Assembly (NCBI GenBank): GCA_029465975.1
Contig: CM055741.1
Span: forward strand, 751,720 to 815,719
Direction: 5' to 3'
DNA from: Dallia pectoralis
Taxonomy: Eukaryota > Chordata > Actinopteri > Esociformes > Umbridae
DNA length: 64,000 bases
The first letter of the stretch is position 1, and each line of letters opens with the position of its first letter. The notes beneath the pieces were generated by a model. The model did not search any database. It saw only the letters and a list, made by a program, of their open reading frames with translations, and was not told the DNA's origin. The translations under genes were made by a program, and so were the position numbers. Shown piece after piece: positions 31,101-41,800 of this stretch.

Positions 31101-34100
31101 TCAGCCCCAGAGAGTTCCTGCAGTCCACCAGCCCCACAGTTCCATTCAGACCCAGAGAGTTCCTGCAGTCCACCAGCCCCACAGTTCCATTCAGACCCAG
31201 AGAGTTCCTGCAGTCCACCAGCCCCACAGTTCCATTCAGACCCAGAGAGTTCCTGCAGTCCACCAGCCCCACAGTTCCATTCAGCCCCAGAGAGTTCCTG
31301 CAGTCCACCAGCCTCACAGACACTCTCTTCAGCCCCAGTAGTAAAGTCCTACTGACACCCAGGGATCCAGGACAGGACAGCAGAGGAAGGATACGGTTGT
31401 TCTGGTACAAATAAAAGAGTCACATATCATATGAATAGACTGTTACCAAAGTGCTTTACAGAAACCTGAATGCTAAATCCTAACCCAGATGAAGCTAGCT
31501 GAATGCTAAATCCTAACCCAGATAAAGCTAGCTGTATGCTAAATCCTAACCCAGATGAAGCTAGCTGTATGCTAAATCCTAACCCAGATAAAGCTAGCTG
31601 TATGCTAAATCCTAACCCAGATAAAGCTAGCTGTATGCTAGACCCTAACCCAGATGAAGCTAGCTGAATGCTAGATCCTAACCCTGATGAAGTTAGCTGA
31701 ATGCTAAATCCTAACCCTGATGAAGCTAGCTGTATGCTAAATCCTAACCCAGATGAAGCTGGCTGTATGCTAAATCCTAACCCAGATGAAGCTAGCTGTA
31801 TGCTTAATCCTAACCCAGATAAAGCTAGCTGTATGCTAAATCCTAACCCTGATGAAGCTAGCTGTATGCTAAATCCTAACCCAGATGAAGCTAGCTGTAT
31901 GCTAAACCCTAACCCTGATGAAGATAGCTGTATGCTAAATCCTAACCCCTATGAAGCTAGCTGTATGCTAAATCCTAACCCAGATAAAGCTAGCTGTATG
32001 CTAGATCCTAACCCTGATGAAGCTAGCTGTATGCTAAATCCTAACCCAGATAAAGCTAGCTGTATGCTAAATCCTAACCCAGATGAAGCTAGCTGTATGC
32101 TAAACCCTAACCCTGATGAAGATAGCTGTATGCTAAATCCTAACCCCTATGAAGCTAGATGTATGCTTAATCCTAACCCAGATAAAGCTAGCTGTATCCT
32201 AAATCCTAACCCCTATGAAGCTAGCTGTATGCTAAATCCTAACCCCTATGAAGCTAGCTGTATGCTAGACCCTAACCCCTATGAAGCAAGCTGTATGCTA
32301 GACCCTAACCCCTATGAAGCTAGATGTATGCTAAATCCTAACCCCTATGAAGCTAGATGTATGCTTAATCCTAACCCAGATAAAGCTAGCTGTATCCTAA
32401 ATCCTAACCCCTATGAAGATAGCTGTATGCTAAATCCTAACCCCTATGAAGCTAGATGTATGCTTAATCCTAACCCAGATAAAGCTAGCTGTATCCTAAA
32501 TCCTAACCCCTATGAAGCTAGCTGTATGCTAAATCCTAACCCCTATGAAGCTAGCTGTATGCTAAATCCTAACCCCTATGAAGCTAGCTGTATGCTAGAC
32601 CCTAACCCCTATGAAGCAAGCTGTATGCTAAATCCTAACCCCTATGAAGCTAGATGTATGCTAAATCCTAACCCCTATGAAGCTAGATGTATGCTAAATC
32701 CTAACCCCTATGAAGCTAGCTGTATGCTAGACCCTAACCCCTATGAAGCAAGCTGTATGCTAGACCCTAACCCTAGCATACAGCTAGCTTTATCTGGGTT
32801 AGGATTTAGCATACAGCTAGATCTATTGTGCAAGATGGCACCGCGGATGGCAGCCTTGGTACTGCGCTCTCTAGTATTTTGTTTGTTTTTGTGCGTCTAT
32901 TATGGTTTTCCGTTTTTCACAAACCCAACCAGTTATATCGAAATCCTAGTTGGAGGCGCCGCTGCTCTACGTGGTATTTGCCGAAGACGCAGACGTGGGA
33001 AACGAGCAGGAGCGCTGGTGAAACTAAGGAAGAGGGGACTACGCACCTCGCTTCCAGCCATTCACCTGGCAAATGTCCCGTCCCTGGCAAACAAGATGGA
33101 CGAGCTGCTGCTTCTCAACCAAACTAACTCGGACTTTAACAGATCCGCCGCTCTGTGTTTCACGGAATCCTGGCTCTGTGAACGCATCCCGAGCAGCGCA
33201 CTTCAGCTGCCTGGTTTTCAACTCATCCGGGCGGACCGCAACACGGAGCTCTCGGGGAAAACCAAGGGCGGAGGAATCTGCTTATACTTAAACGAAGGTT
33301 GGTGTACAGATGCTACAGTTTTGGAAAAGACCTGCAGCCCTCACCTAGAGGCTCTCTTTATAAACTGGAAGCCGTTCTATTCTCCGCGGGAGTTCTCCTC
33401 GTTTGTTATGGTCGTTGTTTACATTCCACCACAAGCATGTATAGCTGACGCGTTACAACAGCTAGCCAACCGGATAACAGACATAGAGAAAAAACACCCG
33501 GACTCTCTTGCCATTATTGTTGGGGATTTTAACAGCGCCAAACTCAACCAGGAACTCCATAAATACAGACAGCATATCAAGATTCCCACCAGGGATAAAA
33601 ACACACTGGACCACTGTTATACAGTTTTAAAAGATGGCTATCGTGCTGTTTCCCGTGCAGCTCTTGGTCTCTCTGACCAATGCCTGGTTCATCTCATCCC
33701 AACCTACAAGCAAAAATTAAAATCTTCTAAACCTGTGACAAAGGCTGTAAAGAAATGGACAATGGAATCAAAGCTGGAGCTGCAGGCTTGCTTTGACTGC
33801 ACCAACTGGAGCGTTTTTGAAGCTGCAGCTACAGACCTAAATGACTCTGTAACATCCTACATCAATTTTTGCGAGAATCTCTGTTTCTCACGGCTGATGA
33901 AGCTAGCTGTATGCTAAATCCTAACCCTGATGAAGCTAGCTGTATGCTAAATCCTAACCCCGATGAAGCTAGCTGTATGCTAAATCCTAACCAGACAGTT
34001 GCTCTGTTAGGATAGCTGTATGACAGAAACAGACCAACTACCATCTGGTGATCTAGCTTGGAGAAAATTCTCTACCTTATCAGGATCTTTGTGTTGTTGA

Positions 34101-35377
34101 GGCTCCCCAGAGGATTTAGGATAATAATCTCTCCCTCCTGTAGGAATAAGAAAGTCAGACAGTCAATGTAGTAGATGTTTAAATTAGTGGTTGATGCACA
34201 TATACTGCATGAGTTTAAAAATAAACCTTTGCAACCATGGTCAAATTTTCCTTACACGATTAAATCAAATGGCTTAACAACTAAACAATATGTACGCAAG
34301 CTGGCTAACATAAAAAAACAAAGATTACAGCTAGGAGTCCTCAGATAACCAGCTGGGAGTCTGGGTCGACCAGAACCTTCAGAACATCAGATAACCAGCT
34401 GGGAGTCTGGGTCGACCAGAACCGCCAGAACATCAGATAACCAGCTGGGAGTCTGGGTCGACCAGAACCTTCAGAACATCAGATAACCAGCTGGGAGTCT
34501 GGGTCGACCAGAACCTCCAGAACATCAGATAACCAGCTGGGAGTCTGGGTCGACCAGAACCTCCAGAACATCAGATAACCAGCTGGGAGTCTGGGTCGAC
34601 CAGAACCTCCAGAACATCAGATAACCAGCTGGGAGTCTGGGTCGACCAGAACCTCCAGAACATCAGATAACCAGCTGGGAGTCTTGGTCGACCAGAACCT
34701 CCAGAACATCAGATAACCAGCTGGGAGTCTGGGTCGACCAGAACCTCCAGAACATGAGATAACCAGCTGGGAGTCTGGGTCGACCAGAACCTCCAGAACA
34801 TGAGATAACCAGCTGGGAGTCTGGGTCTACCAGAACCTCTAGAACATCAGATAATAATGTGGGAGTCTGGGTCGACCAGAACCTCCAGAACATCAGCAAA
34901 CCAGCAGGGAGCCTATATAGACAGTCAGCGATGACAGCGTGGTTACTGAAGCTTAGTCTTTATCATTATGATGTTAGTTACTGAAAATAATATGAATCCT
35001 ACAAACTAAAATCTGAAATGTGCGTACAAAAACAGAGCTTAATTTATCAAAATAATAAATGTGGAAACAACAGCTGCTGAGCTTCTGGACCTGATTTTAA
35101 GACATTACTTCCTGGTGTTAATCAGACCTCCGGTATTCCGTTCTTCATCCTCTTTTTTTAATGTGACAGTCATTTCATCTCCACAAACGCCTCCTTCTTC
35201 TTTAACTGTAACATTATACTCCTCTTTCACGCAGAAAGCTCCCTTTTCTCTTATCACAGCCTCGCCATCTCCTTCAGTATTTACTGTGACTTCGTCCTCT
35301 TCTTCTTTCACCACTATGTTCAGCCACATCCCGGTTTTCTCCGTCCAGCAGACCTCCTCTTTAGTAGGAAAGTTCAA
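27060..35377 (-). CDS. C2H2 zinc-finger protein gene, four exons (frameshifted)
   Basis: Fish-type DNA-binding zinc-finger protein expected in the nucleus. Exon 1 (35109-35377) encodes an acidic VKEEE-rich N-terminus, exon 2 (34076-34137) the GRDYYPKSSGEPQQH segment, exon 3 (30629-31401) a repeat-expanded LGLKRVSVRLVDCRNS segment, and exon 4 (27060-28102) eleven fingers. Splice phases fit from exon 2 to 3. Exon 3 to 4 would fit if exon 3 lacked one extra base. Exon 1 ends in phase 2 while exon 2 needs phase 1, so a small exon or another donor may be missing. Targets are unknown. As sequenced, the full chain is not translatable, but an isoform skipping exon 3 cannot be excluded. Confidence 0.75.
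28275..30487. repeat. 24-bp satellite in zinc-finger gene intron 3
   Basis: About 92 copies of CCACCTGGTCCTCCCTCTCC plus TTAT. With a 24-bp unit all frames stay open (minus strand DQVDKERE), giving spurious ORFs up to 474 codons. Shorter deletion variants occur near 28400, 28835-28865, 29630 and 29805. Confidence 0.97.
30629..31401 (-). pseudogene. zinc-finger gene exon 3, 45-bp coding minisatellite with frameshift
   Basis: Acceptor GTACCAG, donor GTAAGT. Begins NNRILPLLSCPGSLGVSRTL, then LLGLKRVSVRLVDCRNSLGL. The last 15 codons are amplified about 14 times. In the starting frame the exon should end TVTPQ and join exon 4 as TPQ-RERSD. The exon is 773 bp, one more than the phase requires. An extra C in CAGCCCCCTGAG near 30745-30750 shifts the last repeats, and the shifted frame meets a stop just after the exon 4 junction, before any finger. 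Confidence 0.7.
31475..32775. repeat. 33-bp minisatellite in zinc-finger gene intron 2
   Basis: About 39 copies of ATGCTAAATCCTAACCCAGA plus TGAAGCTAGCTGT, later with CCCCTATGAAG variants. Plus-strand ORFs (MLNPNPDEASC) are repeat translation. Confidence 0.96.
32776..32820. repeat. inverted unit of the 33-bp minisatellite
   Basis: CTAGCATACAGCTAGCTTTA and TCTGGGTTAGGATTTAGCAT are the reverse complement of the array, placed exactly between the array and the LINE fragment. Confidence 0.92.
32821..33893 (+). mobile_element. LINE 5' fragment with APE endonuclease, 3' truncated
   Basis: Continuous frame with a hydrophobic start (MAPRMAALVLRSLVFCLFLC), a basic segment RRRRRGKRAGALVKLRKRGL and an apurinic-like endonuclease: CFTESWL, GGGICLYLNEGW, VVYIPPQA, AIIVGDFNSA, DHCYTVL and LSDQCLVHL. 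The final catalytic motif, normally SDH, reads SDQ here, so the His is lost. The frame ends ENLCFSRLMK where minisatellite resumes; the reverse transcriptase is absent. It looks like a jockey/L2/CR1-group LINE. Its frame is fused to the upstream repeat frame, giving a 738-codon ORF that is not a gene. Confidence 0.82.
33894..33995. repeat. 33-bp minisatellite resumed after LINE
   Basis: Three further units (GATGAAGCTAGCTGTATGCT) identical in type to the array before the LINE. Confidence 0.93.
34076..34137 (-). CDS. zinc-finger gene exon 2
   Basis: 62 bp. Acceptor CCTACAG, donor GTAGAG. Encodes GRDYYPKSSGEPQQHKDPDK, like the RRDYRGSSGEPQQ segment that follows LINTRE in fish zinc-finger proteins. 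Confidence 0.75.
34345..34905. repeat. 46-bp minisatellite in zinc-finger gene intron 1
   Basis: About 12 copies of AACATCAGATAACCAGCTGG plus GAGTCTGGGTCGACCAGAACCTCCAG in two parts; each has a SalI-type GTCGAC. Confidence 0.95.
35109..35377 (-). CDS. zinc-finger gene exon 1: acidic N-terminus
   Basis: Starts MNFPTKEEVCWTEKTG and continues with VKEEEDEVTV, FCVKEEYNVTVKEEGG and GDEMTVTLKKEDEE, ending GGLINTR. This VKEEE-rich start is typical of fish multi-finger proteins and supports the ATG at 35377. Donor GTAATG. Confidence 0.8.
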
Positions 35378-36935
35378 AGCTCATCTTCCGGGCTGTTTGC
35401 TTGCTATTATTAGAGACCAGACTACTACCAGAACAACACGCTAGTATTATTATTATATTGAGTGCCGTAACAAGTCAATATAACACGTAAAAACATAACG
35501 CACAATATGTTCAGGTTTTATGTATGCCTACAAGATACAGATGGTTTGTTGTTGTTGAAGTAACTTCCGTCCCCAGCATTATACGTCACACTGTCAGCAT
35601 CGTCTGAAAGACCGACAGCACCATCTACTGGCCAGACTGAGCATCGAAGAATAGAAAAGCGATTGATTTTCTCTTAATAACGTGAATACCAAAATAACAC
35701 AATATTATCCATAATAGAAAAACGATCGTTTAAGACATGCAAAACGGAAGTGATAATATATTAATATCTAACGTTAACTCCCATATTACGCACACACGCA
35801 CACGCACACACACACACAACAATCAGTTTATAACAGGATCAATGTTAAAACAAAAAAATGGTTTCACTTGATTTTATTTAATCAGCATTTATTTTAAGCT
35901 GAGACAAATACCTCATATACAAGTGTGAAAAAGGTAAAAACAGCTCTTAGAATTGGACAGTTGCACCACATATTTCATATTTAAGTAATTCATGGTGGTT
36001 TATTGTTGAAGTGTATTTGTTCATTATTTTATTTCAATTACCTGGAAGATTTAACAGTAAATAGATAATTTCATGTAATTACATTGAAGATATAACAGTA
36101 CATAGAGCATTTTATGTGATTACATGTAAAACTTAAGAATACATTTCATGTAATTACATTAAGCATTAAATGAACAATCTCATTCAGACAAACAAACAGC
36201 ATGAATAACAACCTGAATAATATTGCACCTTCATCTGATAGTTCTGTAAAAATCAATTACATCAGTTCAGTAACAATCACATTTTACCTAAATGTTTACA
36301 TCTTGTGAGGGAAACCGAACATTAGTTTGTCATTCTTACGGAACCAGAGGTAAACAAGGAAACGCTCAATCAATACATCAGATGGTACTAGTGACTTTTC
36401 CGGGCCTATAAGCAAATTCAAGGATATTCTCTTGATTGAGCAGCTGAGAACCCTACTGGCACATTATTTTAATTATTGTGGATTCTCTCCCTAGTTGAAT
36501 ATGCAGTACAATGTCATTGAGATGTCATTATGATTATCCTTGCCCAGTATATGATAGTGTTTTTGTTTTCTTACGTTCCTAAAGATTGACCTCTGTTCTC
36601 CTGGACTGCCAATGAACATTTGATTATTCTTTAAATAGACTGAATTATGATGTGCTGTAAAAAAAACTCTCCTAGACTGAGTTATTTTAGATTCTCGCCA
36701 CAGATTAATATGCAGCATTGTGTTTGTCATACAGAAAACCAATCATTATCTGATAGTGATTTGGTTTGTTACAGTCAACAAACTGAAGATGTATTTGTCT
36801 TGTGGTTAATAAGTTACAAAAATAAACACTCCTCCTCAATACATATTGAGAGGTTTATTTCTACTTCTCATCTCTCATCCATATACTCCCAGATCTTACA
36901 ATAAGATTAACTGAATAATAAACAATACACTTTGA
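35378..36935. other. intergenic, AT-rich
   Basis: Upstream of the zinc-finger gene, so its promoter should lie near 35380-35600. A short CA-rich run sits near 35790-35820. I see no further gene, only small chance ORFs. Confidence 0.5.
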
Positions 36936-36937
36936 CA

Positions 36938-37190
36938 CAGTGTTGTGTGGGACTGTGATGAAACTAATGCTGTTAAACACAGTGTTGTGTGGGACTGTGA
37001 TGGAACTAATGCTGTTAAACACAGTGTTGTGTGGGACTGTGATGGAACTAATGCTGTTAAACACAGTGTTGTGTGGGACTGTGATGGAACTAATGCTGTT
37101 AAACACAGTGTTGTGTGGGACTGTGATGGAACTAATGCTGTTAAACACAGTGTTGTGTGGGACATTGATGGAACTAATGCTGTTTACAGC
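36938..37190. repeat. 42-bp minisatellite
   Basis: Six copies of ACACAGTGTTGTGTGGGACT plus GTGATGGAACTAATGCTGTTAA in two parts. Confidence 0.96.
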
Positions 37191-37204
37191 ATAAAAGTTT
37201 TTAA

Positions 37205-38340
37205 ATTTAGGTCAGGTGATCAGGCCTGTATTAACAGATGAGTCAGGTGATCGGGTCTGTATTAACAGATGAGTCAGGTGATCGGGCCTGTATTAACAGA
37301 TGAGTCAGGTGATCGGGCCTGTATTAACAGATGAGTCAGGTGATCGGGCCTGTATTAACAGATGAGTCAGGTGATCGGGCCTGTATTAACAGATGAGTCA
37401 GGTGATCGGGCCTGTATTAACAGATGAGTCAGGTGATCGGGCCTGTATTAACAGATGAGTCAGGTGATCGGGCCTGTATTAACAGATGAGTCAGGTGATC
37501 GGGCCTGTATTAACAGATGAGTCAGGTGATCGGGCCTGTATTAACAGATGAGTCAGGTGATCGGGCCTGTATTAACAGATGAGTCAGGTGATCGGGCCTG
37601 TATTAACAGATGAGTCAGGTGATCGGGCCTGTATTACCAGATGAGTCAGGTGATCGGGCCTGTATTACCAGATGAGTCAGGTGATCGGGCCTGTATTAAC
37701 AGATGAGTCAGGTGATCGGGCCTGTATTAACAGATGAGTCAGGTGATCGGGCCTGTATTAACAGATGAGTCAGGTGATCGGGCCTGTATTAACAGATGAG
37801 TCAGGTGATCGGGCCTGTATTACCAGATGAGTCAGGTGATCGGGCCTGTATTAACAGATGAGTCAGGTGATCAGGCCTGTATTAACAGATGAGTCAGGTG
37901 ATCGGGCCTGTATTACCAGATGAGTCAGGTGATCGGGCCTGTATTAACAGATGAGTCAGGTGATCGGGCCTGTATTAACAGATGAGTCAGGTGATCGGGC
38001 CTGTATTAACAGATGAGTCAGGTGATCGGGCCTGTATTAACAGATGAGTCAGGTGATCGGGCCTGTATTAACAGATGAGTCAGGTGATCGGGCCTGTATT
38101 AACAGATGAGTCAGGTGATCGGGCCTGTATTACCAGATGAGTCAGGTGATCGGGCCTGTATTAACAGATGAGTCAGGTGATCGGGCCTGTATTAACAGAT
38201 GAGTCAGGTGATCGGGCCTGTATTAACAGATGAGTCAGGTGATCGGGCCTGTATTAACAGATGAGTCAGGTGATCGGGCCTGTATTACCAGATGAGTCAG
38301 GTGATCGGGCCTGTATTAACAGATGAGTCAGGTGATCAGG
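37205..38340. repeat. 31-bp satellite 3' of the NLR gene
   Basis: About 36 highly uniform copies of CAGATGAGTCAGGTGATCGG plus GCCTGTATTAA; the only common variant is TTACCAG for TTAACAG. Each unit has TGAGTCA, an AP-1-type heptamer. Confidence 0.97.
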
Positions 38341-38362
38341 TGTCTGTCCAGGACACAGGAGA

Positions 38363-38895
38363 CTATTCTATATAACATAGAGACAATACGTTATTATGCC
38401 CAACAAAAAACCCTGGGTGTAGGGGATTAGTGAATGTAGAGTGGAATGTGTGAATGTGAGTCAGTGTGTCAGAGGAGACGCTGTAGAAGGACAGAGTGCC
38501 GGCTGGCCAGTCCAGATACACTCCTACTCTCTTAGACCAGGTGGAAGAGGATGGGTTTGGTATGGTAGTTCTGTTATTATTATGCCAGGCAATGAAATTG
38601 TTATTAGACCAGTACAGACTCCAGGACTGTTTATTGTTTCCAAACCAACTGTCATCTCCTCTTCTGTTAATTCCTTTATATGTTGCTGCTATACCAACCC
38701 CTTCCACACTCCACTCTGCCTCCCAATAACGTCGACCAATAAGACCTTCTCTACACAGAATTTGTGCCCACCAGTGAAATCTCTCTGGGTGATCAGGATA
38801 TGGCTGTTCCTCTCTCGATGTCACACACCTATCCCCCTCAGACAGATAGAGGTTTCTGTGTGCTGTGTTTGGGTCCAGTGTGAGATCACACACAT
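38363..38895 (-). CDS. NLR PRY-SPRY (B30.2) last exon
   Basis: Acceptor TTTTAG. PRY: VCDLTLDPNTAHRNLYLSEG, YPDHPERFHWWAQILCREGL. SPRY: RRYWEAEWSVEGVGIAATYK, NNKQSWSLYW, KRVGVYLDWPAGTLSFYSVS, LHPGFFVGHNNVLSLC, stop TAG at 38363. Likely ligand-binding domain at the C-terminus of the NLR. The length and motifs are complete. Confidence 0.95.
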
Positions 38896-41800
38896 CTAAA
38901 AGATGAGACCAAGACAAAACATTACACATCATCCAACTTAACCTATACCTTTATATAGTTCTCTCCATCCTACACCTTTTATTTCCTCTCTAAACATTCT
39001 CTGTCTATCTGCTCCCTTATAATATTTACCCCCCTCTGTACCAATCTGTCTCTTATGAAAATCTCTGCTATAGTCCATCTGATCCACACACCATTTCTCC
39101 CTCCATCTGATCCACACACCATTTCTCCCTCCATCTGATCCACACACCATTTCTCCCTCCATCTGATCCACACACCATTTCTCCCTCCATCTGATCCACA
39201 CACCATTTCTCCCTCCATCTGATCCACACACCATTTCTCCCTCCATCTGATCCACACACCATTTCTCCCTCCATCTGATCCACACACCATTTCTCCCTCC
39301 ATCTGATCCACACACCATTTCTCCCTCCATCTGATCCACACACCATTTCTCCCTCCATCTGATCCACACACCATTTCTCCCTCCATCTGATCCACACACC
39401 ATTTCTCCCTCCATCTGATCCACACACCATTTCTCCCTCCATCTGATCCACACACCATTTCTCCCTCCATCTGATCCACACACCATTTCTCCCTCCATCT
39501 GATCCACACACCATTTCTCCCTCCATCTGATCCACACACCATTTCTCCCTCCATCTGATCCACACACCATTTCTCCCTCCATCTGATCCACACACCATTT
39601 CTCCCTCCATCTGATCCACACACCATTTCTCCCTCCCATATGCATCCACATCCTTTCAACGCCCCAATCAAATAAAATGCAACAGTAAAAATGTATAAAT
39701 TGATTTACATTTCCTTGGTCCTGATTTCATCCTACACTCATCACCATGGCTCAGACTGTAGAAAAAACAGAAAGAGACAATCATTATGTAATGAAAGACT
39801 ATAGTGATATATAGAGTAGACAATGTGTCACGGCGTAGCAGGTGCACGGAAGGAGGGTGGCCGGACACGGGGAACAGATTCAGTTTGTAAATGTTTTAAT
39901 CCTCGTAGTAACAAGTCCACTGAACAAGCAATGTGTATTAAACGCTATATCCACAAAATATGATCATCAACATACTCCGGTCTCCAGTTTTGATCCTTGA
40001 GTCCAGCAGAGAGCTGCTTTACTCCAGGGTCTCGTAGGTGATTGTAGCTTAGATCCAGCTTTCTCAGATGGGAGGGGTTTGAGCTCAGAGCTAAAGCCAG
40101 AGCAGCACAGCATGCATCTGTGACCAGACAGCCAGACAGCCTAGAGAGACCCACACAAACAACAGCTCTCTAGCTTCTTTACTTTAGATTATTTTATTGC
40201 ACTGGCCTAAAATATTCTCAGGATATTAAAAGTACAAGTGCATGATTTCAGACTTCGGGTTGGATTTGCTAAAATATTACAATATAAACACCCGTACTTA
40301 CCCCAGTGTTTGTAATTTACAGTTTGGATCCTTCAGCCCGGTAGAGAGCAGTCTTACTCCTGACTCCTTCAGGTCATTGTCTTTCAGCTCGAGTTGTTTC
40401 ATTTGTGAGTTGAGTGTACGCAAGGCTGAAGCCAGATAACGGCAGCAAACCTCTGTCAGATGACAATTACCTAGACTAAATGGGGGTAGTGGTTGGTTAA
40501 ACATTTTAAAAACCCCACATAATTACTCAAACTCCAGATAGTTGACTTACATGAGTGTCTGTATGTTGCAGAGTGAACTAGTTGGTCCACACAGCAGCTC
40601 CACTCCTCTGTCTTCCAGGTGATTATAACTGAGGTCCAGTTCTCTTAGGGGGCAGTTTGGTGTCTGTAGAGCTGAGGCCAGTATCTCACATGATTTATAT
40701 GTGAGTCCACACCCTTCCAGTCTAGAGACGGAAAAAAAATGTTAAAAAAACTAAAGAATTACATTTTCTATACAAATAAACAGTCAATTGTTTTAAGCTT
40801 TAGGGGGTGGTTTGCATGCTGTAAGATGACTGGCTGACAGCCATGATATATGAGCCCATCCGCAACAGATATGATGACGAATATGACATTACATCATTTC
40901 TCTAACTACCTTGGTAACCGGTTTATGCAACACAGACATCTTTGGGGTTGGTGCTACATTGCCAACAAACCACACACACGTATCGCTGTGTCCAGGCATT
41001 CAATGAAGTGTCGTGCCTCATATATCACACCCCCTTGAGCCTTATTGGCCATATATCACACCCCCTTGAGCCTTATTGGCCATATATCACACCCCCTTGT
41101 GCCTTATTGGCCATATATCACACCCCCTTGTGCCTAATTGGCCATATATCACACCCCCTTGAGCCTTATTGGCCATATATCACACCCCCTTGAGCCTTAT
41201 TGGCCATATATCACACCCCCTTGTGCCTTATTGGCCATATATCACACCCCCTTGTGCCTAATTGGCCATATATCACACCCCTTGAGCCTTATTGGCCATA
41301 TATCACACCCCCTTGAGCCTTATTGGCCATATATCACACCCCCTTGAGCCTTATTGGCCATATATCACACCCCCTTGTGCCTTATTGGCCATATCACACC
41401 CCCTTGAGCCTTATTGGCCATATATCACACCCCCTTGTGCCTTATTGGCCATATATCACACCCCCTTGAGCCTTATTGGCCATATATCACACCCCCTTGA
41501 GCCTTATTGGCCATATATCACACCCCCTTGAGCCTTATTGGCCATATATCACACCCCCTTGTGCCTTATTGGCCATATCACACCCCCTTGAGCCTTATTG
41601 GCCATATATCACACCCCCTTGAGCCTTATTGGCCATATATCACACCCCCTTGAGCCTTATTGGCCATATATCACACCCCCTTGTGCCTTATTGGCCATAT
41701 ATCACACCCCCTTGTGCCTAATTGGCCATATATCACACCCCCTTGCCTAATTGGCCTTATCACACCCCTTGAGCCTTATTGGCCTTATTGGCCATATACA

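Noticed and set aside
31701..33917. 738-codon plus-strand ORF
   Set aside because: Minisatellite frame accidentally continuous with a truncated LINE ORF; not one gene.
35061..35444. 127-codon plus-strand ORF
   Set aside because: Antisense of the zinc-finger gene exon 1, whose VKEEE pattern is the real coding signal.
37205..38340. CRISPR-like direct repeats
   Set aside because: Units abut without unique spacers and the locus is in a vertebrate genome; it is an ordinary tandem satellite. The same applies to 5815-7225 and 56032-58029.
38441..38899. 152-codon plus-strand ORF
   Set aside because: Antisense shadow of the PRY-SPRY exon.
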